A stretch of 12,323 bases of DNA from CAZDDI01 sp964504195. Its GTDB lineage: Bacteria > Chloroflexota > Anaerolineae > B4-G1 > SLSP01. The position numbers and the translations under genes were made by a program. Location of the stretch: contig CAZDDI010000090.1 of assembly GCA_964504195.1 (NCBI GenBank), forward strand, positions 1 through 12,323. The letters run 5' to 3'. The notes below the pieces were generated by a model. It was given only the letters and a program-made list of their open reading frames with translations, was not told where the DNA came from and ran no database searches. Each line of letters begins with the position of its first letter. Within the stretch, counting starts at the first letter, position 1. This document shows positions 6,123 to 12,323 of this stretch, one piece after another.

Positions 6123-6974
6123 ATGATAGAATCGAACACTATCGAAACGCCGGTGATTCGTATCGCGCCGCAGCGGGGGCTGGCCTCGCTGGGCCTGGGC
6201 GCGGTGTGGGAGTACCGGGAACTGTTGTATTTCCTCGCGTGGCGCGATGTGAAGGTGCGCTACAAGCAAACCTTTCTGGGCGTGCTCTGGGTGATCCTCC
6301 AACCGCTGGTGAGCATGGCGATCTTCACGGTACTCTTCGGCGTGCTGCTCCAGGTGGATTCGGGCGCTGTGCCCTACCCGGTGTTCGCGTTCGCCGGGCT
6401 GCTGCCGTGGAACTATTTCTCGCAGGCGCTCAATCGCTCCTCGACAAGCGTGGTCAACAGCGCGCATCTCATCACCAAAATCTACTTCCCCCGGCTGGTG
6501 ATCCCGCTTTCGGGCGTGCTCTCCAGTCTGGTGGATTTCGCCATTGCGTTTGGCGTGCTGGCCGTGCTGATGGTGGTCTATGGGATTGTGCCCACCGCGC
6601 GTGTGCTGATCCTGCCGGGCCTCATCCTGTTGGCAATGGCGACAGCGCTGGGCTTCGGCCTGTGGCTTGCGGCATTGAATGTGAAGTATCGGGACATCAA
6701 CTACCTGCTGCCGTTTTTGATCCAGATCTGGATGTATCTGACGCCGGTGGTCTACGGCTCGAATCTGATCCCGGAGCGGTTCCGCTTCCTGCTGAGCCTG
6801 AACCCGATGACAGGCGTGGTGGAAGGCTTCCGCTGGGCACTGTTGGGCGGGGACATGGAGCGCTACCTTTCCGGGCCGTTGCTGGCGCTTTCGGTGGGGA
6901 TTGCACTGGTGGTGCTGGTGAGCGGGGCGTTCTTCTTCCGGGGGACGGAGCGCAGCTTCGCGGATGTGGTGTGA
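6123..6974 (+). CDS. ABC-2 type polysaccharide export permease (Wzm/KpsM/TagG family)
   Basis: The 283-residue product is the membrane subunit of an ABC exporter for lipid-linked O-antigen, teichoic acid or similar glycans. Family marks are the amphipathic W-R-D-V-K-V-R-Y-K-Q-T-F-L-G-V-L-W stretch (40-56), N-V-K-Y-R-D-I-N-Y (186-194), N-P-M-T-G-V-V-E-G-F-R (227-237) and the C-terminal F-F-R-G-T-E-R-S-F-A-D-V-V. About six membrane segments are visible (approximately 53-77, 84-103, 126-153, 162-184, 196-212 and 252-271). Length is normal. The ATG at 6123 has only a weak upstream agggt. The stop overlaps the epimerase start by one base. The ATPase partner Wzt is normally adjacent, but here it is reduced to the fragments at 8044 and 8625, so this permease needs an ATPase encoded elsewhere or is no longer functional. 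Confidence 0.92.
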   Translation: MIESNTIETPVIRIAPQRGLASLGLGAVWEYRELLYFLAWRDVKVRYKQTFLGVLWVILQPLVSMAIFTVLFGVLLQVDSGAVPYPVFAFAGLLPWNYFSQALNRSSTSVVNSAHLITKIYFPRLVIPLSGVLSSLVDFAIAFGVLAVLMVVYGIVPTARVLILPGLILLAMATALGFGLWLAALNVKYRDINYLLPFLIQIWMYLTPVVYGSNLIPERFRFLLSLNPMTGVVEGFRWALLGGDMERYLSGPLLALSVGIALVVLVSGAFFFRGTERSFADVV

Positions 6975-7909
6975 TGAAAATTCTGGTAACGGGCGCGGCG
7001 GGGTTTATCGGCTCGCATCTGGCGGAACGGCTGGTGGACTTGGGCCATGCGGTGACGGGGCTGGATTGTCTGACGGATTATTACGATCGGGCGCAAAAAG
7101 AGCGCAATGCCGCTGACATCCGAGCCAGGGGTGTACCTTTGGTGCGGCTCGATCTGGCGACGGATGATCTCCGAGAGGCCGTGCAGGATGTTGAGATCAT
7201 CTACCACCTGGCGGCACAACCGGGGATTTCGGCTACCACGCCGTTTGAGGCGTACCTGCGCAACAACGTCATCGCCACACACCGGCTGCTGGAAGCGGTC
7301 GGCCCGACGCTGCGGATGTTTATCAACATTGGCACGTCTTCGGTCTATGGGGCGGATGCTACCGGCGACGAGACGACTGAGCCGCGTCCCACATCCTACT
7401 ACGGCGTGACCAAGCTCGCCGCCGAGCAGCTGGTGCTGGCACGGCAGCGAGATTGCGGGCTGCCGGCTTGCTCGCTGCGGCTGTTTTCGGTCTACGGGCC
7501 ACGCGAACGCCCGGAGAAGCTCTATCCGCAGCTCATCCGCGCCATTTTGGAAGGGCGTACCGTTCCACTGTACGAGGGCAGCGAGGCGCATGTGCGCAGT
7601 TACACGTATGTGGCCGATGCGGTGGCTGGGTTGGCAGCGGTCTTGGAACACCTGGAAGCCTGCACCGGCGAGATTTTCAACATCGGCACGGATCAGACGC
7701 TCACTACGGGCGAGGGCATGCGCATTGTCGAGCGCTTGATGGGCAAGCCCGCGCAGGTTGTCCACAAGCCGCGCCGGCCTGGGGATCAGCTCAAGACGCA
7801 CGCGGAGATCGCCAAAGCGCGGCGGATGCTAGGGTACGCGCCGCACACGACTGCGGAAGCGGGCCTGGCCCAGGAAGTGGCGTGGGTCAAACAGTTGATG
7901 GGGTGTTAA
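6974..7909 (+). CDS. NAD-dependent nucleotide-sugar epimerase/dehydratase (SDR family)
   Basis: The 311-residue extended short-chain dehydrogenase has the NAD-binding T-G-A-A-G-F-I-G-S-H-L motif (6-16), H-L-A-A-Q-P-G (78-84), the T-S-S-V-Y-G strand (121-126) with the catalytic Ser/Thr, and the Y-x-x-x-K pair Y143/K147. The C-terminal substrate domain includes R-L-F-S-V-Y-G-P-R. Such proteins epimerise or dehydrate UDP- or dTDP-sugars. The closest feel is UDP-glucose or UDP-glucuronate 4-epimerase, but the specificity cannot be assigned. The ATG at 6974 shares one base with the permease stop, indicating an operon; a longer in-frame extension into the permease gene is an artefact. The stop is followed 11 bases later by a MITE-like element. 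Confidence 0.9.
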   Translation: MKILVTGAAGFIGSHLAERLVDLGHAVTGLDCLTDYYDRAQKERNAADIRARGVPLVRLDLATDDLREAVQDVEIIYHLAAQPGISATTPFEAYLRNNVIATHRLLEAVGPTLRMFINIGTSSVYGADATGDETTEPRPTSYYGVTKLAAEQLVLARQRDCGLPACSLRLFSVYGPRERPEKLYPQLIRAILEGRTVPLYEGSEAHVRSYTYVADAVAGLAAVLEHLEACTGEIFNIGTDQTLTTGEGMRIVERLMGKPAQVVHKPRRPGDQLKTHAEIAKARRMLGYAPHTTAEAGLAQEVAWVKQLMGC

Positions 7910-7920
7910 TCACGAAGAGC

Positions 7921-8045
7921 ATTTATGGTAACTACTCAGCTAAGAGGTGGGACGCACTTGTTTTACAGGCAAGACCGTGAGTTTTGTGCTTCCCGCCGCC
8001 ATTTCAGGCGCAAAAGTGCGTCCCACCTGAGTAGTTACCATTTAT
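7921..8045. mobile_element. MITE-like inverted-repeat element with 6-base target duplication
   Basis: The terminal inverted repeats ggtaactactcag (7927-7939) and its exact reverse complement (8027-8039) bound a 113-base element. A further arm aggtgggacgcactt (7945-7959) pairs exactly with 8014-8028; the left side has five extra bases (7940-7944). The flanks carry atttat on both sides (7921-7926 and 8040-8045), a likely target duplication. Removing the element and one copy restores gaagagcatttATGAACGAT: a ribosome site followed at normal distance by the start of a wzt-like frame. The insertion therefore broke the translation start of that gene. No transposase is encoded. Confidence 0.75.
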
Positions 8046-8088
8046 GAACGATATTGCCATCCGCGTAGAAAATCCAGGCCGATTTTAG
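8044..8088 (+). pseudogene. wzt-like ABC ATPase remnant, first copy
   Basis: The frame starts with ATG at 8044 and reads M-N-D-I-A-I-R-V-E-N, the typical opening of the Wzt ATPase that partners Wzm permeases, then runs into unrelated sequence and a TAG at 8086-8088. After ten matching codons the sequence jumps to an A/T-rich repeat (8081-8102) also present in the second copy. Everything encoding the nucleotide-binding domain is missing. Its ribosome site has been separated from the ATG by the MITE-like element. It lies in the expected place, behind the Wzm and epimerase genes. Confidence 0.7.
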
Positions 8089-8108
8089 ATTGGGGATTTT
8101 GGTCGGAA
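8081..8108 (+). repeat. A/T-rich repeat shared by both wzt remnants
   Basis: The stretch gattttagattggggattt and following bases, ending in cggaag, recurs at 8727-8761 with a 7-base duplication of gattttg inside the second copy. In both places it replaces the continuation of the wzt reading frame. The same join in both copies means they share an ancestor that was already broken here. Confidence 0.75.
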
Positions 8109-8189
8109 GGTACGAGTGACGCAATGCCATCGGCGGCAATTTAGTTGCAACCAGTTTATCACCTTTCGTCGCTGTAGAGGAGTTTGACC

Positions 8190-8489
8190 ATGGATACCTG
8201 GCACAAATTGGAAGTGCTCAAAGAGACGTATGCTAACGAAGCCGAATTTGATCTGATTCTGGGAAAACTGCTGGACGTTTCCCTTAGTCAACATCAGTTG
8301 CGCCTGGCGCGGTATGAACGCGATCTCCGCAAGTTCGAGCAACGCTATCAAATGGATTCAGCCGTATTCCACCAGCGTTTCGAAGCCGGAGAATTGGGCG
8401 ATGCCACGGATTTCTTCGAGTGGGCCGGTTTGTATGAGCTCCGCGAGGATATTGCTGAGAAGATTCAGCGGTTGGAGCAGGCCGCGTGA
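8190..8489 (+). CDS. Antitoxin-like small protein paired with a TumE/DUF6516-type toxin remnant
   Basis: The 99-residue, highly charged and mostly alpha-helical-looking soluble protein starts M-D-T-W-H-K-L-E-V-L-K and ends I-Q-R-L-E-Q-A-A. It has no DNA-binding motif I can recognise. I chose the ATG at 8190 because AGGAG (8178-8182) is 7 bases upstream; a TTG two codons earlier is unlikely. It overlaps the next frame by GTGA, the arrangement usual in toxin-antitoxin pairs. From memory, proteins of this type precede DUF6516/TumE-like toxins in Chloroflexota and cyanobacteria, and the fragment behind it fits that family. The antitoxin role is inferred from this partner only. The gene sits between two decayed copies of the wzt 5' end, so it probably arrived as an insertion. 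Confidence 0.6.
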   Translation: MDTWHKLEVLKETYANEAEFDLILGKLLDVSLSQHQLRLARYERDLRKFEQRYQMDSAVFHQRFEAGELGDATDFFEWAGLYELREDIAEKIQRLEQAA

Positions 8490-8632
8490 AAAACGCCACC
8501 CATCATCCGGAGATAGTCACCCATCCACACCATATCCATGAGAGCACGGAGATGCAAGTCTTACCGCATCAACCTGTCACTGCCGAGGAAGTGTTGTCCA
8601 TCATTGCGAGAGAGTTAGAATGTTATGAGTGA
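8486..8632 (+). pseudogene. Truncated TumE/DUF6516-type toxin (C-terminal part only)
   Basis: The 48-codon frame reads K-N-A-T-H-H-P-E-I-V-T-H-P-H-H-I-H-E and ends in T-A-E-E-V-L-S-I-I-A-R-E-L-E. This matches the C-terminal region of TumE-family toxins as I recall it, where an N-A-P-H-H-P-E-I-x-T-F-P-H-H-K-H stretch precedes a short acidic helix. Family members are roughly 100-120 residues, so about the first 60-70 residues are missing. The GTG start, formed with the upstream stop codon, comes directly at the break. The toxin is probably inactive, leaving the antitoxin gene as an orphan. Its stop overlaps the ATG of the second wzt remnant. Confidence 0.6.
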
Positions 8633-8780
8633 CATCGCCATCCGCGTAGAAAATCCTTGTCCTGAGCGGGGTCGAAGGATGAGCAAATTGTACCGCATCG
8701 GTGTGGAGCGACACGATACGCTGGCGGATTTTAGATTGGGGATTTTGGATTTTGGCCGGAAGCATCTGAATTGGAGATAA
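8625..8780 (+). pseudogene. wzt-like ABC ATPase remnant, second copy
   Basis: A 51-codon frame reads M-S-D-I-A-I-R-V-E-N, then nine foreign codons, then S-K-L-Y-R-I-G-V-E-R-H-D-T-L-A-D, which is the N-terminal start of a Wzt ATPase, and then F-R-L-G-I-L-D-F-G from an A/T-rich repeat before TAA. The foreign part is a 24-base insert (8656-8679, starting cttgtcctgagcggggtcga) resembling a dispersed repeat; removing it restores E-N-L-S-K-L-Y-R. The Walker A and all later domains are absent. The TAA lies two bases before the glycosyltransferase ATG, and that gene's ribosome site is inside this frame. Translation of a 51-residue peptide is possible but no function is expected. Confidence 0.75.
8656..8679 (+). 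repeat. 24-base in-frame insertion of a dispersed repeat in the wzt remnant
   Basis: The insert begins cttgtcctgagcggggtcga and is 24 bases long, so it keeps frame. It has the CCTGAGC...GTCGAAGG form, the opposite-strand relative of the cttcgacaggctcagg motif at 4142. It interrupts the conserved E-N-L-S-K-L-Y-R start of the ATPase. Confidence 0.6.
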
Positions 8781-8781
8781 A

Positions 8782-9714
8782 ATGCCAACCTCAATCTCAG
8801 CCTTAGTTCCAGTTTACAACAGCGAAGGTACACTAACTCTGTTGGTTGAACGCCTGCAAGTCGTATTTGAATCATTGGGCCACGATGGCGAGATTATTCT
8901 GGTAAACGATGGCAGTCGGGATAATAGCTGGCAAGTGATTGAAAGTATAGCCGCGCAGTATACGAACGTGCATGGTATAAATCTTATGCGCAACTATGGG
9001 CAACACAACGCATTGTTGGCGGGGATTCGTCAGGCGCGGGGCGAGCTGATCGTGACGTTGGATGATGATCTCCAAAACCCGCCGGAGGAAATCCCCAATC
9101 TGTTGCAAAAACTGGCGGAAGGCTACGATGTGGTGTACGGAACACCGCAGCATGAGCAGCATGGTTTCTGGCGAGATAAAGCCTCACAGATTACCAAACT
9201 GGCTCTGCAAAGTGCAATGGGCGCAGAGACAGCGCGCAAAGTAAGCGCGTTTCGTGCCTTTAGAACACAGGTGCGTGAGGCATTTTTGAATTACAGTGGC
9301 CCATTTGTCTCGATAGACGTGCTATTGACATGGGGGACAACCCGTTTTGCATCTGTTCCGGTGCGGCATGATACCCGGCAGGTGGGCGTTTCTAATTACA
9401 CCTTTCGCAAGCTCGTGGTTCATGCGCTGAACATGATGACCGGCTTCAGTGTGTTGCCGCTACAAGTTGCCAGCTATATGGGGTTTACATTCACGGTTTT
9501 TGGGTTGTTAGTGTTATTGTATGTGATAGGGCGGTTCGCTCTTGAGGGGGGGAGCGTGCCGGGTTTCCCATTCCTGGCTTCCATCATTGCGCTGTTTTCT
9601 GGAGCGCAACTATTCGCTTTAGGTATCTTTGGAGAGTATTTGGCGCGGATGTATTTTCGCACCATGGATAAACCCGCTTATGTGGTGCGTGAGGGCGTGG
9701 AACAAGAGAAATGA
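8782..9714 (+). CDS. Family 2 glycosyltransferase, polyprenyl-phosphate type (DPM1/ArnC/GtrB-like)
   Basis: The 310-residue product has a cytoplasmic GT-A domain (1-220) and two C-terminal membrane helices (about 227-251 and 264-287). Motifs are A-L-V-P-V-Y-N-S-E (7-15), V-N-D-G-S-R-D (41-47), N-Y-G-Q-H-N-A-L (71-78) and D-D-D-L-Q-N-P-P-E-E (94-103), the last containing the metal-binding Asp residues. This layout is that of enzymes that move a sugar from a nucleotide donor to dolichyl- or undecaprenyl-phosphate. The donor is not known; the two genes directly downstream make an amino-deoxysugar, so dTDP-Fuc4NAc is a reasonable guess. The ATG at 8782 has GGAG 5 bases upstream (8773-8776). The stop overlaps the wecD-like start by 4 bases. 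GC is lower than in the left half of the window. Confidence 0.9.
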   Translation: MPTSISALVPVYNSEGTLTLLVERLQVVFESLGHDGEIILVNDGSRDNSWQVIESIAAQYTNVHGINLMRNYGQHNALLAGIRQARGELIVTLDDDLQNPPEEIPNLLQKLAEGYDVVYGTPQHEQHGFWRDKASQITKLALQSAMGAETARKVSAFRAFRTQVREAFLNYSGPFVSIDVLLTWGTTRFASVPVRHDTRQVGVSNYTFRKLVVHALNMMTGFSVLPLQVASYMGFTFTVFGLLVLLYVIGRFALEGGSVPGFPFLASIIALFSGAQLFALGIFGEYLARMYFRTMDKPAYVVREGVEQEK

Positions 9715-10481
9715 CTGCGCACGAATGTTGTGAGTTTCTTCCATGGGATACTGAGTTCTTCGGTCAGCAGATTGCTCGCGTAGTAGGGCAAAAGCTCGAC
9801 CTGGAACTTGTGACCGGTATTACGCGCTGGTGCGAGGATAATGCAATTGCGTGCCTTTATTTTTTGGCAGATTCAGCAGATGTTCATACGGTTCGATTGG
9901 CAGAGCAACATGGTTTTCACCTGGTAGATGTGCGAATGACTTTTGAGCGGCGATTGTTACAGAACCCGACAGAGGCGGTGCATTCGGTAGAAAAGGATGG
10001 CGTAACAATACGGATGGTCTTGCCGGAGGATGTTGCATCGCTTCAGAATCTGGCAAAGGACAGTTATCGTGATTCCCGTTTTTATTTCGATCCTTGCTTC
10101 CCAAAGGCGCGTTGCAATGCGCTATACGAAACGTGGATCCGCCGTAGCTGTGAGGGCTATGCCGATGTAGTTTTAGTGGCTGAATTGGAATCCCAACCGG
10201 TGGGCTATATCACGGGCCATCTTGTAAACGAGTGCGCCGAAGGCCAAATTGGGCTGGTGGGTGTTGGCCCAGAAGGACGCGGGCGCGGGATCGGGACACG
10301 CCTGGTTTCAGCGGCATTGGATTGGTTTGCTACTCAGGGCATGGAGACAGCAGTGGTGGTGACGCAAGGACGCAACATTCCCGCGCAGCGCTTATATCAA
10401 CGCTGTGGATTTGTGACCCGCGACGTGAAACTATGGTATCATAAGTGGTTTATTGCGTGCGAACAGGAGTTGGCAAGATGA
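9711..10481 (+). CDS. wecD: WecD-like GNAT acetyltransferase (dTDP-4-amino-4,6-dideoxygalactose N-acetyltransferase)
   Basis: The 256-residue protein begins with the L-P-W-D-T-E-F-F-G-Q-Q-I-A-R-V block (10-24) typical of WecD/RffC. It ends with a GNAT acetyl-CoA site, V-G-V-G-P-E-G-R-G-R-G-I-G (183-195), followed by N-I-P-A-Q-R-L-Y-Q-R-C-G-F (222-234), where the Tyr is the likely general acid, and the family-typical H-K-W-F tail. In E. coli WecD acetylates the 4-amino group of dTDP-Fuc4N to give dTDP-Fuc4NAc. It is coupled by 4-base overlaps to the genes on both sides and precedes the WecE gene whose product it would use. Acyl group and sugar are inferred from family and neighbour; other 4-aminosugars are possible. 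Confidence 0.8.
   Translation: MTAHECCEFLPWDTEFFGQQIARVVGQKLDLELVTGITRWCEDNAIACLYFLADSADVHTVRLAEQHGFHLVDVRMTFERRLLQNPTEAVHSVEKDGVTIRMVLPEDVASLQNLAKDSYRDSRFYFDPCFPKARCNALYETWIRRSCEGYADVVLVAELESQPVGYITGHLVNECAEGQIGLVGVGPEGRGRGIGTRLVSAALDWFATQGMETAVVVTQGRNIPAQRLYQRCGFVTRDVKLWYHKWFIACEQELAR
10464..10469 (+). promoter_or_regulatory. Ribosome binding site that sets the wecE start
   Basis: CAGGAG lies 8 bases before the ATG at 10478, inside the end of the wecD frame. It favours that ATG over the in-frame GTG at 10445, which would overlap wecD by 37 bases and add 11 residues unlike the family. Confidence 0.7.
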
Positions 10482-11650
10482 GTGATTATCGCATTCCCTT
10501 CAACAAAGCCGCGCTCTGCGGCAATGAGATGGCCTATATGACCCAGGCGGTGGAGGGTGGGCATATCTCCGGTGATGGCGCGTTTACCAAGAAGTGTCAT
10601 CAATTGCTTGAACGCACTTTGGATGTACCCAAGGTGTTGTTGACCTCCTCCTGCACCCACGCGCTGGAAATGACAGCCCTGCTCTTGAATATCCAGCCCG
10701 GCGACGAGGTCATCCTCCCCTCCTTCACCTTTGTTTCGACCGTGAATGCTTTTGTGCTGCGTGGGGCGCGCCCGGTCTTCATTGATGTTCGCCCCGATAC
10801 GCTGAACCTGGATGAGACTCAATTGGAGCGTCTGATAACGTCTCGCACCCGCGCCATTGTGCCGGTGCATTACGCTGGCGTGGGATGCGAGATGGATGCC
10901 ATCATGGAGATTGCCGAACGATATGGCATTCCGGTGGTGGAGGATAACGCCCACGGACTCTTCGGCAAATACAAAGGGAAATGTTTGGGTACCTTCGGTT
11001 GTCTGGCAACGCAGAGCTTCCATGAGACCAAGAACTTCACCTGTGGCGAGGGGGGCGCGTTGCTGATCAATGATCCCCAATACATCGAGCGGGCCGAGAT
11101 ATTGCGCGAGAAGGGCACCAACCGCAGCCGCTTTTTCCGTGGGCAAGTGGACAAGTACACTTGGGTGGATGTGGGCTCGAGTTACCTGCCTTCCGATATG
11201 CTGGCGGCTTTCCTGTACGCGCAATTGGAAGCGCGAGAGCAAGTACAGGCGCGCCGCAAAAAAATTTGGGAAACCTATGCCGAACATTTGCAGGATTGGG
11301 CAGCGGAACATGGCGTGCGCTTGCCGGTAGTCCCGGCACACTGTGAACAGGCGTATCACATGTTCTATCTGCTGATGCCATCGTTGGAAACGCGCCAGGC
11401 GCTCATCGCCCATCTTAAGGCGCAGGGCATTCTGAGCGTCTTCCATTACTTGCCCTTGCATCTTTCCGATATGGGGCGGCAGTTTGGCGGCAAGCCAGGC
11501 GATTGTGCTGTGACGGAAAATGTGAGCGACCGGCTGCTCAGGTTGCCGTTTTACAATGATTTATCCGAAATAGAACAATCCTTAGTTGTTTCGGCGCTGC
11601 GGCTTTTTAGGAGCATTTATGATGAAGACCCCACGTATCTCAAATTATAA
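10478..11650 (+). CDS. wecE: dTDP-4-amino-4,6-dideoxygalactose transaminase (WecE/RffA)
   Basis: The 390-residue PLP-dependent aminotransferase of the DegT/DnrJ/EryC1 family converts dTDP-4-keto-6-deoxyglucose to dTDP-4-amino-4,6-dideoxygalactose with glutamate. Visible are I-P-F-N-K-A near the start, G-H-I-S-G-D-G, T-S-S-C-T-H-A-L-E (56-64), G-D-E-V-I-L-P-S-F-T-F-V-S-T (75-88), V-V-E-D-N-A-H-G (153-160) with D156 for the cofactor ring, and F-H-E-T-K-N (181-186) with the Schiff-base Lys K185. The F-H-E-T-K-N form marks WecE within the family. E. coli WecE has E-D-A-A-Q where this one has E-D-N-A-H. The start overlaps the wecD stop by 4 bases. The last 32 bases overlap the start of the membrane protein gene. 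No rmlA or rmlB for substrate supply lies in the window. Confidence 0.9.
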   Translation: MSDYRIPFNKAALCGNEMAYMTQAVEGGHISGDGAFTKKCHQLLERTLDVPKVLLTSSCTHALEMTALLLNIQPGDEVILPSFTFVSTVNAFVLRGARPVFIDVRPDTLNLDETQLERLITSRTRAIVPVHYAGVGCEMDAIMEIAERYGIPVVEDNAHGLFGKYKGKCLGTFGCLATQSFHETKNFTCGEGGALLINDPQYIERAEILREKGTNRSRFFRGQVDKYTWVDVGSSYLPSDMLAAFLYAQLEAREQVQARRKKIWETYAEHLQDWAAEHGVRLPVVPAHCEQAYHMFYLLMPSLETRQALIAHLKAQGILSVFHYLPLHLSDMGRQFGGKPGDCAVTENVSDRLLRLPFYNDLSEIEQSLVVSALRLFRSIYDEDPTYLKL

Positions 11651-12272
11651 AATAATACTATTTTGTATTCTTGTTATTGTTGTTTTTGCTCCGCTGATCT
11701 ATCAGATGATTTGGGTGAGAAGCTCTGGTACAGATTATCCAACCCACATAATTCTATCGACTAATTTTACTCATATGAGAATTCCTACGCCACATTTTTT
11801 ATTCCAGTTATTGGTTATATTGGCGAGTAGATTGAGGTATGTTGTGCCAGGAGTGGATTATTTTGTGTCTGGTTTCTTGATTTCTCTGTTTCTTTACCTG
11901 TTCCTTTTCCTCGCTCTATGTTACTGTTTTTCTGTACTGGTGTTCAAAGCACCGCAAGACAGACCTCTTGACATATGTTTTGTTGCATTTTCTTTGATGA
12001 TAATAGCTCCAATCAATGTTTTTACACTTTACCAACAGAATTTATATCATGGATATATTGTGCCCAATGCCTATCATAACCCTACTATGGTTTTGCTAAA
12101 GCCGATCGCTTTACTGCACTTTTTTCTTTCGTTAAGGCTTATTTCTCAAAAAAAAGATCATCTGTTGGATATATTAATCCTCGCTCTTCTTACTGTGTTT
12201 TCTGCCCTCGCTAAGCCTAATTACTTGATTGTATGGCTTCCGGTAGTTGTTTTTTTCGAGGGAAAACGTTGA
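11619..12272 (+). CDS. AT-rich multi-pass membrane protein, probably truncated
   Basis: The 217-residue hydrophobic protein has about six membrane segments (roughly 11-31, 59-76, 80-108, 118-135, 154-175, 181-212). It has a short outside loop S-G-T-D-Y-P-T-H-I after the first segment. An Asp there is seen in GT-C glycosyltransferases, but no diagnostic motif is present and I do not recognise the family. AGGAG (11609-11613) lies 5 bases before the ATG at 11619; the next codon is also ATG. It overlaps wecE by 32 bases. Base composition is far more AT-rich than all other genes here, suggesting a different origin. GT-C and O-antigen polymerase-type proteins are usually 400-600 residues. The frame stops abruptly after F-F-E-G-K-R at what may be the border of an inserted element, so it is probably an N-terminal fragment. 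Confidence 0.65.
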   Translation: MMKTPRISNYKIILFCILVIVVFAPLIYQMIWVRSSGTDYPTHIILSTNFTHMRIPTPHFLFQLLVILASRLRYVVPGVDYFVSGFLISLFLYLFLFLALCYCFSVLVFKAPQDRPLDICFVAFSLMIIAPINVFTLYQQNLYHGYIVPNAYHNPTMVLLKPIALLHFFLSLRLISQKKDHLLDILILALLTVFSALAKPNYLIVWLPVVVFFEGKR

Positions 12273-12323
12273 CTCCCCTGAAAAAAGGTGGCGCTAGGCA
12301 TGAAATATGGTATAATATACCAA
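12273..12323 (+). other. Right-edge AT-rich sequence, possible start of an inserted element
   Basis: After the membrane-protein stop come ctcccctgaaaaaaggtggc and then a 15-base palindrome tggtataatatacca (12308-12322) that contains a perfect TATAAT. It could be the end of an insertion sequence with its own promoter, or a promoter for the next gene. The window ends before this can be decided. Confidence 0.3.

Noticed and set aside
6206..6973. Long in-frame extension upstream of the epimerase start, giving a 567-residue frame
   Set aside because: It is the +2 frame of the ABC permease gene. The epimerase Rossmann motif begins at the ATG at 6974, and the extension has no family features.
10439..11461. 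Minus-strand open frame of 340 codons opposite wecE
   Set aside because: It is a shadow of a well-supported aminotransferase gene, with no recognisable domain and no ribosome site of note.

Overview
The window looks like chromosomal DNA from a Chloroflexota-type bacterium, probably Anaerolineae. This is an inference from protein flavour, moderately high GC in most genes, and the many short palindromic and heptameric intergenic repeats; no marker gene is present. Most of the window is a cell-surface polysaccharide or glycan locus with broken-up genes and small mobile or repetitive elements between them.

Left part (minus strand, about 394-5296): a leaderless-looking tyrosine-recombinase-like gene whose catalytic residues are mostly replaced (4361-5296); a 436-base repeat-filled gap; a nucleotide-sugar dehydrogenase of the WbpA/UDP-GlcNAc dehydrogenase kind (2578-3924), translationally coupled to a VTT/DedA-like membrane protein (2024-2581); then, behind a perfect palindrome, a YtcJ-like amidohydrolase (394-1971). 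The first 393 bases hold an inverted-repeat element and no convincing gene.

Middle (plus strand, about 5609-8780): a small conserved hypothetical gene; a MITE-like inverted-repeat element flanked by a 10-base near-perfect direct repeat; a Wzm-type ABC-2 polysaccharide export permease overlapping an NAD-dependent sugar epimerase. Where the partner Wzt ATPase is expected there are only two decayed copies of its first codons. They flank a toxin-antitoxin-like pair whose toxin is reduced to its C-terminal part. A second MITE-like element sits directly in front of the first wzt remnant, with a 6-base target duplication that includes part of the start codon.

Right part (plus strand, 8782-12272): four tightly packed genes: a polyprenyl-phosphate-type family 2 glycosyltransferase, a WecD-like acetyltransferase, a WecE-like aminotransferase, and an AT-rich multi-pass membrane protein that appears cut short. 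WecE and WecD act in sequence in making dTDP-Fuc4NAc. Placed between a lipid-phosphate glycosyltransferase and a multi-membrane protein, they suggest a module that makes an N-acetylated amino-deoxysugar, loads it on a lipid carrier and transfers it outside the membrane. This resembles the logic of the Arn pathway with WecE/WecD chemistry, and it is a hypothesis.

I see no CRISPR array, RNA gene or clear-cut new defence system. The most unusual content is the wzt decay and toxin-antitoxin arrangement, the two MITE-like insertions with target duplications, the integrase-like protein without its catalytic residues, and the proposed Fuc4NAc-lipid module.
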